Positions 46,322 to 55,999 of a DNA stretch of 64,000 nt are shown here, piece by piece (the first letter of the stretch is position 1; the number at the start of each line of letters is the position of its first letter). The stretch spans positions 8,790 to 72,789 of the forward strand of contig JBBQGV010000017.1 of NCBI GenBank assembly GCA_038323375.1. The letters run 5' to 3'. A model generated the notes under the pieces. The model worked only from the letters and a program-made list of their open reading frames with translations, did no database searches and was not told where the DNA came from. Source of the DNA: JABWAJ01 sp038323375 (GTDB lineage: Bacteria > Bacteroidota > Bacteroidia > Chitinophagales > Saprospiraceae). The position numbers and the translations under genes were made by a program.

Positions 46322-48574
46322 ATGATGAAATTACTTACAAGTCTCAGTTTGCTCATGCTTGGCATTTCCTTTGCAGCCACAGCCCAGCGACCCAATCCGG
46401 AGGTCGAAAAAAAGGTTGACGCGTTGATCGCCAAAATGACCCTTACTGAAAAGTTGGGCCAGCTCAACCTGCTTGTGGGAGACCTTTTCAATACCGGCCC
46501 AACGGTGCGCACCACCGAAACCGCCCGTTTCGACGAGGGCATCCGCAAAGGTGAAATCACCGGTTTGTTCAACATACATGGCGCGGCATACGTCAATCGC
46601 CTGCAAAAAATCGCAGTGGAAGAATCCCGCCTTGGCATTCCGCTGCTCATTGGCGCTGACGTTATCCACGGCTTCAAAACCGTGACGCCGCTGCCTTTGG
46701 GCGAAGCGGCCAGTTGGGATTTGGCGGCGATCGAAGCCAGCTCCCGTGTGGCAGCCATCGAGTCAAGTGCATCAGGCATCAACTGGACTTTTGCGCCGAT
46801 GGTAGACATTGCCCGCGATGCCCGCTGGGGTCGCATTGCAGAAGGCGCCGGTGAAGACACTTATCTGGGTTCACTGATCGCCAAAGCACGGGTTCGGGGT
46901 TTTCAGGGTTCGGATCTCAGTGCGCCGAATACCATTGCCGCTTGCGTGAAGCACTTCGCTGCGTACGGTGCCGCAGAAGCCGGCCGCGATTACAACACCG
47001 TGGACATGTCGGAGCAACTGCTGCGCGACGTTTACCTCCCGCCGTTCAAAGCGGCAGTAGACGCCGGTTCTGCTTCGCTGATGACGTCTTTCAACGAATT
47101 AAACGGTGTACCCGCTACCGGGAATTCCTTCCTGCTGGACCAGATCCTACGCAAGGAATGGGGCTTTCCCGGCATGGTCGTATCCGACTGGCAGTCCGTT
47201 TCCGAAATGTTGGCCCATGGCAATGTAGCAGATGCAGCGGAAGCTACGGAGCTATCCATAAAAGCTGGCTGCGACATGGACATGATGGCAAGTTACTACC
47301 TGAAAGAACTGCCGGGCTTAGTCAAATCAGGAAAAGTGACCATGGCGCAAATTGACCGCTCCGTGCGCTATGTATTGCGCATGAAATACGCGCTGGGTTT
47401 GTTCGACAATCCGTATCAGGCAAGCGAGGAACGCGAAAAACGCGAAGTGCGCAGTGCGGAAAACTTAGCCGCAGCATTTGATATTGCCAAAAAAAGCTTC
47501 GTGCTGCTCAAAAATGAAGGCAATGTGCTGCCGCTTAAAAAAGACGGCCTCACCATCGCCATCATTGGCCCGTATGCCGACAGCAAAGCGGAACTCAACG
47601 GCTGTTGGTCGTTCTTTGGAGAGGCAGAACACCCGGTCTCTATTCTGGAAGGCATCAAAGCCAAAGTGGGCGCCAATACCCGCATTCTGACAGCCAAAGG
47701 CGCCGGATTTTTCGGCGATTCACAAAGTGATATTGCACAGGCGGTGCTCGTTGCTGCCGAAGCCGATGTGATCATCCTGGCGGTTGGCGAAGCAGCGGTT
47801 GAAAATGGCGAAGCAGGTTCAAGAGCCGATATTCGCCTGCCAGGCGCACAATTGGATTTGGTGAAAGCCATTGCCGCTTTGCGCAAACCGACCGTGGCCA
47901 CCGTGATTCACGGCCGCCCGTTAGACCTGAGTTGGGAAGCCGAAAACCTGCCGGCCATCCTCGCCTGCTGGACGCCCGGATCAGAAGGCGGCCGCGCCAT
48001 CGCAGAGGTATTGTTTGGCGATTACAACCCTTCTGGCAAACTACCGGTGAGCTTTCCGCGCGCAGTAGGGCAGGAGCCGCTGTATTACAACCACAAACAC
48101 ACAGGCCGCCCCTACACAGGCGACTACTCTGAGCCGGCAAGCAACCGCATTTACCTGTCCAAATACCGTGACGTTAAAACCGATGCGCTGTATCCGTTCG
48201 GTTTCGGACTCAGCTACACGACTTTTTCCTACTCCGATATCCGCTTGAGCAAAGCCAAAATTGGCATGAACGAAAGCCTCGCGGTGACGGTAGACGTGAC
48301 CAATACGGGCAAATACGCTGGCGAAGAAGTGGTGCAACTCTACATCCGCGACCTCGTGGGCAGCATTACGCGCCCGGTGAAAGAACTGAAAGGTTTTCAA
48401 AAGCTGAGCTTCCAGCCCGGCGAAAAGAAAACGGTGACGTTTACGCTCACGAAAAACGACCTGGCGTTCTGGCACGCAGGCCAGGGTTTTGTAGCCGAAC
48501 CTGGGCAGTTTAAGGTTTTTGTGGGGACGAATTCGAGGGATGTGAAGGAGGCGGGGTTTGAGTTAAATAAATAA
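46322..48574 (+). CDS. GH3 beta-glucosidase, exported
   Basis: 750 residues from ATG 46322 (MMKLLTSLSLLMLGISFAAT); signal peptide cut near AQR. The start is chosen over the long upstream open frame because that frame only reads through the palindrome array. The N-terminal barrel has SGINWTFAPMVDIARDARWG and KHFAAYGAAEAGRDYN. GMVVSDWQSVSEM contains the nucleophile D289. The second domain follows (VLLKNEGNVLPLKKDGLTIA), then a fibronectin-like tail (ALYPFGFGLSYTTFSYSD). It releases glucose from oligosaccharides delivered by the GH16 enzymes, probably in the periplasm. Confidence 0.92.
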   Translation: MMKLLTSLSLLMLGISFAATAQRPNPEVEKKVDALIAKMTLTEKLGQLNLLVGDLFNTGPTVRTTETARFDEGIRKGEITGLFNIHGAAYVNRLQKIAVEESRLGIPLLIGADVIHGFKTVTPLPLGEAASWDLAAIEASSRVAAIESSASGINWTFAPMVDIARDARWGRIAEGAGEDTYLGSLIAKARVRGFQGSDLSAPNTIAACVKHFAAYGAAEAGRDYNTVDMSEQLLRDVYLPPFKAAVDAGSASLMTSFNELNGVPATGNSFLLDQILRKEWGFPGMVVSDWQSVSEMLAHGNVADAAEATELSIKAGCDMDMMASYYLKELPGLVKSGKVTMAQIDRSVRYVLRMKYALGLFDNPYQASEEREKREVRSAENLAAAFDIAKKSFVLLKNEGNVLPLKKDGLTIAIIGPYADSKAELNGCWSFFGEAEHPVSILEGIKAKVGANTRILTAKGAGFFGDSQSDIAQAVLVAAEADVIILAVGEAAVENGEAGSRADIRLPGAQLDLVKAIAALRKPTVATVIHGRPLDLSWEAENLPAILACWTPGSEGGRAIAEVLFGDYNPSGKLPVSFPRAVGQEPLYYNHKHTGRPYTGDYSEPASNRIYLSKYRDVKTDALYPFGFGLSYTTFSYSDIRLSKAKIGMNESLAVTVDVTNTGKYAGEEVVQLYIRDLVGSITRPVKELKGFQKLSFQPGEKKTVTFTLTKNDLAFWHAGQGFVAEPGQFKVFVGTNSRDVKEAGFELNK

Positions 48575-48657
48575 AGCGCGACGCTGTGACATAACGGAGT
48601 CCCTGGAGGCTGCCTGAAGATGCTGCTGCACCTTCCTGATGTTCAAAAACATCAAAA

Positions 48658-48687
48658 TAGCCCCTGATTCATGCGAATCAGGGGCTA
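48658..48687. terminator. Bidirectional hairpin between the convergent GH3 and BNR genes
   Basis: TAGCCCCTGATTC (48658-48670) pairs exactly with GAATCAGGGGCTA (48675-48687) around ATGC. It lies between two genes pointing at each other and could end both transcripts. Confidence 0.65.
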
Positions 48688-48734
48688 AAACTAACCGGAA
48701 CCAATAACAAATAACCAATAACCAATAACCACCC

Positions 48735-51700
48735 CTACCACTTCGGCCATCTTCCCGGCGTATACGGTGCATCCTTCATTTCAAGGTCTTCTTCCAACTT
48801 TTGAAGATCGGCAAAAATGGTCTTCAGGTCATTCAAGACCGGTCCGAATTCTTTGGATGCGATCCGATAAGACTCCCGGTGCGTTTCCGTTGGTGCGGCA
48901 GTTCCTCCAAAGATGGCACCTTCTACCTGCCCAACCCGGCCGTTGATGGAAGGCGGCGTTTCAAACTCCCGGCGGGACAATGTTGCGTCGCCATTGAGTT
49001 TAATGCCCACCGTATTCAGCTGGCGCTCTAAATCATAGGCACGCTTGGTGAACTCGGCAGCCGGCGCAGGCATGTCCTGAATGGCCGTTTTGATGTGGCC
49101 AATACGGCTGTTCATGTTGTTGCGGATGTCATTGGCACCGCTGACGGCTCTGCGCAAATCAGCCACTTTTCTGCAAAATTCGTCGTAATCTTTTTTGTCC
49201 GCAGGAGGCAGAACGCCCAAATTCAGCGGTTTACACTCGAAGCTGACCGGGCCAGCCACTTGGCTCAGCGCCCCGTCTTCAAACTTGTGCAGGGTCACTG
49301 AATAGCGGCCTGGCATGACCATATAGCCTAATTCCGCGCCCCCGAAAAGCTGGTCTGCAGGCGGAACATAGCGTTGGTGGGCAGGCGCGGGCGTGCCGTA
49401 GCGGAAATCCCAAACGATGCGCTGCAAGCCTTTTTTAGCGGCTGTTTTGAGGTGGCGCACCACGTTGCCCGCTGCGTCAGTCACCGTAAACAGCAGGTAC
49501 GGGTCAGGCTGGTTGTCTTCCAGGCGCAGGCTGTCTATGCTGGGGTAATACACCTTTTCACCTTTGGCGGCTTTAGCTTTTTCTGCCTCGCGGCGTTTGT
49601 CTTTGATGGTTTGGATGTCTTCTTTGAGATAATAAGAAAACACCGCGCCGATTTTCGGGTTGGGCACCGAAAAATAATTGGAACCGAGATGCCCTTTGTC
49701 GCGCACGCCAAGCGGGAAAGCTTCCACAAACATCTGGGCGTCTTTCACCGGAAAAAGGATGGCTTCTTTTTCTAAATCTGTTTTTTGCAGGTTGCGCAGC
49801 GGCGTATAGTCGTCTAAGATGTAAAATCCGCGACCGAAAGTGCCAAGTACGAGGTCGTTCTCGCGGCGCTGGATTTCTAGGTCGCGCACAGCGATGGTGG
49901 GCAGCCCGGCTTTGAGTTGCAGCCAGTTGCCGCCGCCGTCATTGCTGAAAAACGCGCCGAATTCGGTGCCTACAAACAGCAGGTTCGCATCCACATGGTC
50001 TTCAGCAATGGTGTAAATGCTACCGCGCTCGGGCAGGTTGGTCTGGATGGCTTTCCAGGTTTTGCCACCGTCCGAAGTTTTGAACAAATAAGGCTTGAAA
50101 TCGCCGTAGCGGTGGTGGTTGAAGCAAGCGTATGCGACATTTTGGTCGTGCAGCGAAGCAATGATCTGGTGTACATAACTTTGCGCCGGCGCACCGGGAA
50201 TGTTGTCAATTTTTGTCCAGCTTTGCCCGCCATTGTTGGATACCTGGATGAGGCCGTCGTCGGTGCCTACCCAAAGCAGGTCAGGATTAAGTTTCGACTC
50301 GGCGATGGTGGTCAACTGGCCGTAGATATCCGTGCTGCCGTTTTTGGAGATTGCGTCCACGCTCCACACTTTGCCCATCACTTCCAATTTATTGCGGTCA
50401 ATTTGCCGCGTCAAATCGGGGCTGATCACTTTCCAGGAATTGCCGCGGTCGTCAGTGCGGAAGAGCTTGTTGGCGCCAAAATACAAGCGCGTATTGCTGT
50501 GCTGGCTGATGAGCAGTGGCGCATCCCAGTTCCAGCGGTAAGCAGCTTCGCCTTCGCCTTCGGTGGGTTTGATGTCCAATGCTTCGCCGCTTTTCCGGTC
50601 GAAGCGCGACAGGTAGCCGTATTGCGCCTGTGCGTAAATGAGGTCAGGATTGCTTTGATCCACCTGGGTTTCAAAGCCGTCGCCGGTGGAAGTCACGTAC
50701 CAGTCGGAGTTGACGATGCCGTTCCCGGAATTGGTACGACTTGGACCGGCGAGGCTGAAGTTGTCCTGTGTGCCGCCATGCACGTGGTAGAACGGCGAGG
50801 CATTGTCAGTGGAAACTTTATAAAACTGCGTCACCGGCAGGTTGGATTTGAAATCCCAGCTTTTTGCAAAATCCCAGGTTTCATAAATCCCACCGTCGCA
50901 GCCCACCAGCAGGTGATCGGTATTGGCCGGATCAATCCAGATGCAGTGGTTGTCAATGTGTTTATTGAGTTCGCCGAGGTTGCGCACGGTTTTGCCGCCG
51001 TCGTCGCTCACCTGGTAATACGTATCGGTAATAAAAATGCGGTTGACGTTTTTAGGGTCGCAGGTCACTTCCTGGTAATAATTGCCGGAGGTGAAAAAGC
51101 CGCTTTGTTTTTGCCAGCTTGCGCCACGATCAGCCGAGCGGTAAATCCCACCTTTGCCGTCCGGCGCTTCCGCTACGGCGAACAACACATCGGGATTAAC
51201 CGGCGAGATGCCGATTGCGATGCGCCCTACGTCCCCGCCAGGCAATCCGCCTTCGAGCTTTTTCCAGGTTGCGCCGCCGTCCGTCGTTTTATAAACCGCA
51301 GATTCCGGGCCGCCGCCGATGTAGGTAAACACTTTGCGCATGCGCTGATGGAAAGCTGCGTACAATACGTTCGGGTTGCGCGGATCCATGATAAGGTCGT
51401 TGCAGCCGGTGTAGTCGCTCACCGATTTGACGCAAGTCCACGTGGCACCGCCGTCGGTGGATTTATAAACCCCTCGCTCGCCGCCTTCTTTCCACACCGG
51501 GCCGTAAGCGCCTACCCATATTGTGTTGGAATTGGTCGGGTCAACGAGGATGCCGGAAATGTGCTCCGAGTTTTTCAAACCCGTGTTTTTCCAGCTTTTG
51601 CCGCCGTCATCGCTGCGATAAACGCCGTCGCCGTATGCCACCGAGCGTTGGTTGTTGTTTTCCCCCGTGCCGACCCAAACCGTGCCCGGATTGGATGGAT

Positions 51701-52046
51701 CAAGCTTCACCACGCCGATGGAATAAGAACCTTGTCCGTCAAAAATTGGCGAAAACGTGGTGCCGTGGTTGGTGGTTTTCCAAACGCCGCCGGAAGCGGA
51801 CGCCACGTAGTATTCCGCCGTATTATCGGGATTAACCGCAAAATCGGAAATGCGGCCCGAAGTCACCGCCGACCCGATAGACCGGAAGCTCAGTCCGGAA
51901 AACGTGCCGGAGTTGAACGGGTCTTTTTTTTCTTCTTTTTTAGGCGTTCCGGGCTTGGCCGATGCCTCTGTTTTTTTCTTTTGTGCCAAAGCGGGCGAAA
52001 CCGCCACCAGCAATACCAGGAGGGCTAAAGTGAGTGTTTTTCGCAT
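48735..52046 (-). CDS. Large exported BNR/sortilin-like propeller protein
   Basis: 1103 residues with a signal peptide (MRKTLTLALLVLLVAVSPAL, cut after AQ). The body has many BNR-type turns of the S-x-D-x-G-x-x-W kind (VYRSDDGGKSWKNTGLKNSE, YKSTDGGATWTCVKSVSDYT, YRSADRGASWQKQSGF), as in the VPS10/sortilin-like ten-bladed propeller. Such proteins are often named glycosyl hydrolase, but no catalytic residues can be assigned. The last 250 residues are a separate region (TVTDAAGNVVRHLKTAAKKG, then a helical part with GVLPPADKKDYDEFCRKVAD). A role in the outer envelope is likely. It is not clearly part of the glucan locus, which it faces. Confidence 0.8.
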   Translation of the reverse strand: MRKTLTLALLVLLVAVSPALAQKKKTEASAKPGTPKKEEKKDPFNSGTFSGLSFRSIGSAVTSGRISDFAVNPDNTAEYYVASASGGVWKTTNHGTTFSPIFDGQGSYSIGVVKLDPSNPGTVWVGTGENNNQRSVAYGDGVYRSDDGGKSWKNTGLKNSEHISGILVDPTNSNTIWVGAYGPVWKEGGERGVYKSTDGGATWTCVKSVSDYTGCNDLIMDPRNPNVLYAAFHQRMRKVFTYIGGGPESAVYKTTDGGATWKKLEGGLPGGDVGRIAIGISPVNPDVLFAVAEAPDGKGGIYRSADRGASWQKQSGFFTSGNYYQEVTCDPKNVNRIFITDTYYQVSDDGGKTVRNLGELNKHIDNHCIWIDPANTDHLLVGCDGGIYETWDFAKSWDFKSNLPVTQFYKVSTDNASPFYHVHGGTQDNFSLAGPSRTNSGNGIVNSDWYVTSTGDGFETQVDQSNPDLIYAQAQYGYLSRFDRKSGEALDIKPTEGEGEAAYRWNWDAPLLISQHSNTRLYFGANKLFRTDDRGNSWKVISPDLTRQIDRNKLEVMGKVWSVDAISKNGSTDIYGQLTTIAESKLNPDLLWVGTDDGLIQVSNNGGQSWTKIDNIPGAPAQSYVHQIIASLHDQNVAYACFNHHRYGDFKPYLFKTSDGGKTWKAIQTNLPERGSIYTIAEDHVDANLLFVGTEFGAFFSNDGGGNWLQLKAGLPTIAVRDLEIQRRENDLVLGTFGRGFYILDDYTPLRNLQKTDLEKEAILFPVKDAQMFVEAFPLGVRDKGHLGSNYFSVPNPKIGAVFSYYLKEDIQTIKDKRREAEKAKAAKGEKVYYPSIDSLRLEDNQPDPYLLFTVTDAAGNVVRHLKTAAKKGLQRIVWDFRYGTPAPAHQRYVPPADQLFGGAELGYMVMPGRYSVTLHKFEDGALSQVAGPVSFECKPLNLGVLPPADKKDYDEFCRKVADLRRAVSGANDIRNNMNSRIGHIKTAIQDMPAPAAEFTKRAYDLERQLNTVGIKLNGDATLSRREFETPPSINGRVGQVEGAIFGGTAAPTETHRESYRIASKEFGPVLNDLKTIFADLQKLEEDLEMKDAPYTPGRWPKW

Positions 52047-52233
52047 CTTGATGTATTTTGATTAAGGTGTTCTCTAATAGGGCATGAAGGTAGGCGCATT
52101 TTCCGGAATTGGTGTCCCTCGAAAAGGGGGAAATGTTGCTCTTTCGGTGGGACATAGGCTAAGACCCATCTATCAAGATCACTACAGTTTCTTCCGCTTT
52201 CCCACTTTTTCTCTTTTCTTCTTCGGTATGCTT

Positions 52234-52398
52234 TTAGGAGCGTGTCGTAAATAAGTTACTTGAATTGGGGGAGGGGATTTTTCATCAGGCAAGGCGCGAG
52301 AAGGGAGCATAGCCTAAGCTACGCGACCGACGATCAACGCAGCCTGATGGAAAAAGCCACCGCACAAACAGGGAAGTTATTTACGACACGCTCCTTAA
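52234..52398 (+). mobile_element. Miniature inverted-repeat element, copy C (165 bp)
   Basis: TTAGGAGCGTGTCGTAAATA at the left and TATTTACGACACGCTCCTTAA near the right are long inverted repeats (about 23 bp matched). The centre GGCAAGGCGCGAGAAGGGAG...ATCAACGCAGCCTGATGG matches copies A and B. Confidence 0.82.
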
Positions 52399-52814
52399 TA
52401 GACTTGTTGCGACGGGATCATCGCGGGCGCAAAATGGCTGCTACACACTGCCAGCGCATTCCTTTACTTGAATACCCACTGGGCATTTCCCCTTCGGGAT
52501 CGCTCAGTCACCCACTCTTCGCCTTTTTTCGGTCACGTAGCTGGGCTATGTTCCCTCAAAAAGCCTTTGATTGGGTAAAAAATAGCTCATTTTTCCCACC
52601 ACTAACTTTTTTTTGGCATGGTTCGCTCAATTTTTTAAGATGAAATAAGGTAGCGAACCTATGCCTTTTTTTTTATTTTTGAATTAGGGATGCTGGTTGG
52701 CTTGGTGCGGAGCTGTTGCCGCAGGCTTAGTTCAACAAGCTCTAAGACGGATATTCCGGCTAAACGACGTATCGGCGTTTAGCCGGATCGTTACACACAA
52801 CTAAATAACGCAAG
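52399..52814 (+). other. Gene-free stretch with a terminator-like hairpin and an attC-like palindrome
   Basis: GGCATGGTTCGCT (about 52615) pairs with AGCGAACCTATGCC (about 52650), one bulge, followed by nine T: a plausible plus-strand terminator with no gene before it, so an untranslated RNA from the element is possible. CCGGCTAAACG (52756-52766) and CGTTTAGCCGG (52776-52786) form an 11-bp stem directly before GTTACAC (52790-52796), which also ends the downstream palindrome at 54641-54706. Confidence 0.4.
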
Positions 52815-53958
52815 ATGAAATTAAAGTCAATAAATTTAAAAGGGTACAAATCAATTGATAGCATTTCAGGTGCGTCACTTGAATTTGGCGACATTACAAT
52901 TTTGCTTGGTGCAAATGAAGTTGGGAAAAGCAACTTGGTTTCCTTCTTCAGTATGTTAAATTATATGATGACAGGGTCATTACAGAATTTTATTGCTGAG
53001 CGAGGTTATTCTGATTCTTTTTTGTATTTTGGTAGTAAAATAACTCGTGAAGTTTTTGCACGAATCGAATTTGCCGATAATAAAGCAACTGACTATTACC
53101 AGTTTAGGTTAACACATGCTGCTGGCGATATTTTAATATTTACTGAAGAGACGCTCTCTTATCACCTAAATAATAGCCCTAAATCATATACTTTACAACT
53201 AAACCCAGCAGTTAGAGAATCTGATTTGCTTGAATATGCGAAAAGACTTTCTGAGAACCCAAAGGATAAACAAACTGCTTCTGTTATTTTAAAATTACTT
53301 AGAAATTGTAAGGTATTTCATTTTCATGATACATCAATGAACGCCAGAGTACGAGGGCAAGGATACATTGAAGATAATCATTATCTTAATAGTGATGGCG
53401 GGAATTTAGCGGCGTTTTTATTTAGACTTAAAGAAAATTCTGAAACGTTTCCTTATTATACGAAAATTGTGCGCTATATTCAAAAAGTGATGCCACAATT
53501 TGGAGACTTTGATTTAGTGCCGAGTGAGCGGAATAAAAACTATATTGCTCTTAATTGGCGAGATAAGAATAGTTCCCAATATTTATTTGGGCCGCATCAA
53601 AATCTCGGACGGTTCGCTCCGGTTTATGTGTTTGGCGACTTTGCTATTACAACCTCAATCACTTCTCCCCAACGTCATACTATTAGATGAACCTGAGTTA
53701 GGACTTCATCCTTCTGCCATTTCTTATTTTGCTGGAATGATAAAATCAGCAAGCAAACATGCTCAAATTGTAATCGCAACGCAGTCACCAAGACTAGTTG
53801 ATGAGTTTGGATTAGAAAATATTGTTATTGTTGAACGCGGTCGGGACTCTAATTCATCTATTTTCAGCCGAAAAGATTCAAACAAACTTCTGGCATGGCT
53901 TGAAGAATATAGTTTAAGTGAACTTTGGAAAAAAAATGTAATAGGAGGCCAACCATGA
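52815..53958 (+). pseudogene. AAA21-type ATPase (OLD/RecF-like), frameshifted
   Basis: MKLKSINLKGYKSIDSISGA then FGDITILLGANEVGKSNLVS holds the Walker A (GANEVGKSN) of AAA15/AAA21 ATPases. The frame breaks at AAAA 53599-53602; with three A it reads LFGPHQISDGSLRFMCLATL, a signature motif. It then continues to NVILLDEPELGLHPSAISYF (Walker B) and QIVIATQSPRLVDEFGLENI. The full protein would be about 380 residues, normal length. The stop overlaps the start of the DUF4276 gene (ATGA). The region is clearly more AT-rich than its neighbours. ATPases of this type paired with a second protein are common in phage-defence cassettes. Confidence 0.75.
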
Positions 53959-54646
53959 AAAGTACGTTTATTTGAATGTTTTAGCAGAAGGGCAAGCAGA
54001 AAGAGAATTTGCCCAAAGTACATTGGGGTCATATTTCGAGCCACTCGGAATAGTAGTGGATAGCCGTTGTGTAGTCACAAGTAGAAAGAAACATAAGAAA
54101 GGTGGGCTTGGAAATTACCTTCAAGCAAAAAATGACCTTACCAGGTGGATTTCTGAGGAAAAAGGACGGCACCCGTTTTTTACTACTATGTTTGACCTTT
54201 ATGCGTTACCGAATGATTTTCCTAAATACGAAGAATCATTGAAAATACGTGACCCATATAAACGAGTTGAATTTTTAGAAAACGCGTTATTAGAAGATAT
54301 TGGTCACCACAAGTTTATTCCATATATTCAATTGCACGAATTTGAGGCACTATTATTAGCCAACCCTGAAATACGCTTAATGGAATATGTAAACGCAAAA
54401 AAGCAAATTGAACAATTAAAGGAAATAGTTGCCAACTATGATAACAATCCAGAAAAAGTAAACACTGGTAACACAACTGCTCCATCAAAAAGGATAATCT
54501 CATTAATTCCGGAGTATGAGGGGAATAAGGTAAGTGTAGGATCTGTTCTTGCGGGAATAGAAGGGATCGAAGTACAAAAAGAACGTTGTAAGCATTTTGC
54601 AGATTGGATAAATAAAATTGAAAATATTTCTGAACAAAGTGTGTAA
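53955..54646 (+). pseudogene. DUF4276 protein, start disrupted by a one-base loss
   Basis: The natural start would be ATG 53955, overlapping the ATPase stop. But ATGAAAAGTAC lacks one A (53958-53961), so it stops after six codons. With five A it reads MKKYVYLNVLAEGQAEREFA. The frame is then intact: TTMFDLYALPNDFPKYEESL, KFIPYIQLHEFEALLLANPE, CKHFADWINKIENI, all typical DUF4276. A TTG at 53972 might serve as a weak start (about 224 residues). DUF4276 proteins are usually partnered with an AAA ATPase, as here. The biochemical activity is not firmly known; a TOPRIM-like nuclease role is only a guess. Confidence 0.7.
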
Positions 54647-54706
54647 CATGGGATGCGCGAAAACACCTCCTAAGCGTCGGCGCGTTCGCACCTCCAAACG
54701 TTACAC
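54641..54706 (+). repeat. Imperfect 66-base palindrome ending in GTTACAC, attC-like
   Basis: It begins GTGTAAC (overlapping the DUF4276 stop) and ends GTTACAC, its exact complement. Inside, GGATGCGCGAA faces TTCGCACCTCC with bulges. Size, terminal heptamers and bulged stem resemble an integron attC site; the fifth base of GTTACAC deviates from GTTRRRY. Confidence 0.35.
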
Positions 54707-54780
54707 TGAAACCAAAATAGAAATACCCTCCCCGCACTGTACGCTTCAATAGCAGGCAACCACAGCGGCAATATCCCAAA

Positions 54781-54820
54781 TCAAAAAGCCCGTCCAACTC
54801 CAGTCGAACGGGCTTTTTGA
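54781..54820. terminator. Bidirectional terminator
   Basis: TCAAAAAGCCCGT (54781-54793) pairs with ACGGGCTTTTTGA (54808-54820). It has T runs in both directions and lies between the cassette and the convergent gene at 54837. Confidence 0.8.
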
Positions 54821-54836
54821 TGAACATCATCCATTC

Positions 54837-55793
54837 CTATCCCCCTCCCCGCTTCCTTGTCGTTTTTGTCTTCGTCCGCGAAGCACCGGCTGCACCGCCG
54901 TTTTTACCTTTGGCACCCACCTTCGTGTTGGTTCTTTCTTTCGTTACTTTGCCGCCATTTTTACCTTTGACGGTCGTGGAGGTCGTCGTGCGTTTACCGG
55001 CGACGACTTTGCCGTTTTTACCCCGTGCAGCGACAACGGTCGTGGTTCGGGTGTGGACAACTTTCGAGCTGGTGCGGCGTGGCGCATACACCGCATGGGC
55101 ACGCACCACTCGGTGAGTCGTTACGACGTGGTAGTGGCGGTGGAATGGCCGTGGCCGCACATGGAAGGCGCGCCAGGGATACGGACGCCAGGGGCGAAAC
55201 CAGGTTGGGTAGTAGCGCCAGCGCCAGGGAGAAGCCCAGACCACGTATCGTGGGCCGTAAACGAAACGCACGCTCGGCCAGAGCCAAACGTTGACAACAA
55301 TGCGCATGTTACCGTCGTAATCCACTGAAGGGCCGCCTTTGCCGCCTTTTTTGCCTTCTTCTGCAAAAGGTTCTACCAGTAGTTGTTCTCCGTAAAGGTC
55401 TTCATCGCCAACGATTTGAAGCACGGCGCTTTCTTCCCCGTCTTTTTCTATTTCAATGACCGCGATGTCCTGTGATTCCGATTCGCTGATCACCGCCTGC
55501 AGCACGATGGCGTGTACGTCGCCTTCAACGTTGTCAATGACGCGGACGTAGTCAATTTCCCCGTCTTCGTTCAGGTCGAGGTTATTGACATCATTGTTCT
55601 CTGAATTCAGCATTTTTTCAAATGCTTCGGGCGATTCTGCCTTTTTGAACAATTCCACAGCTCCTTCTAAGCTGAAGTGATCGCCGGGCAAGCCAGTGCT
55701 GTCGGCAGGGTCAACGTCTTGTGCATAAGCCGGTAAAGTCAGCAGTGCGATGACGCCGGCGGCCCAAAGACGCATAATTGAGCGTTTAACCAT
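54837..55793 (-). CDS. Exported acidic/basic bipartite protein with KGKNG repeats
   Basis: 318 residues from ATG 55793 (MVKRSIMRLWAAGVIALLTL), signal peptide cut after AYA. Residues about 30-150 are acidic (NNDVNNLDLNEDGEIDYVRV, an EF-hand-like calcium loop). Then comes a stretch very rich in Trp, Arg, Pro and Tyr (WASPWRWRYYPTWFRPWRPY, HVRPRPFHRHYHVV). The last 100 residues are strongly basic with repeated GKNGK/KGKNGG units and end KTTRKRGGG. This architecture is seen in uncharacterised Bacteroidota periplasmic proteins. A structural or polyanion-binding role is possible, but there is no direct evidence. Confidence 0.6.
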   Translation of the reverse strand: MVKRSIMRLWAAGVIALLTLPAYAQDVDPADSTGLPGDHFSLEGAVELFKKAESPEAFEKMLNSENNDVNNLDLNEDGEIDYVRVIDNVEGDVHAIVLQAVISESESQDIAVIEIEKDGEESAVLQIVGDEDLYGEQLLVEPFAEEGKKGGKGGPSVDYDGNMRIVVNVWLWPSVRFVYGPRYVVWASPWRWRYYPTWFRPWRPYPWRAFHVRPRPFHRHYHVVTTHRVVRAHAVYAPRRTSSKVVHTRTTTVVAARGKNGKVVAGKRTTTSTTVKGKNGGKVTKERTNTKVGAKGKNGGAAGASRTKTKTTRKRGGG

Positions 55794-55999
55794 AGTTGAT
55801 GTAATTTTGATGAAGTGAACGAATTCATCGGAGATGAAGCGCGGGAATTTGACGAAGGGAAGCGGGGAGGGTTTAATCCAAGGGGCTTTTTTACGACAGT
55901 AGGGGTGTTTTTTTACCAAAACAATTGATGATAGATGATTGATTAATGGTAATTGAGGATGTGGAATGCTTACTCATTTCGTGTTTGCGATAAACACAA

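Noticed and set aside
49917..52028. 703-codon open frame antisense to the BNR gene
   Set aside because: It is rich in Val, Ala, His and Arg with no domain pattern, as expected of the reverse strand of a GC-rich gene with Trp/Asp repeats.
48735..52046. BNR protein as a catalytic sialidase or glycosidase of the glucan locus
   Set aside because: No sialidase Arg triad or Asp/Glu set could be identified, and it is convergent with the locus and separated by a hairpin.
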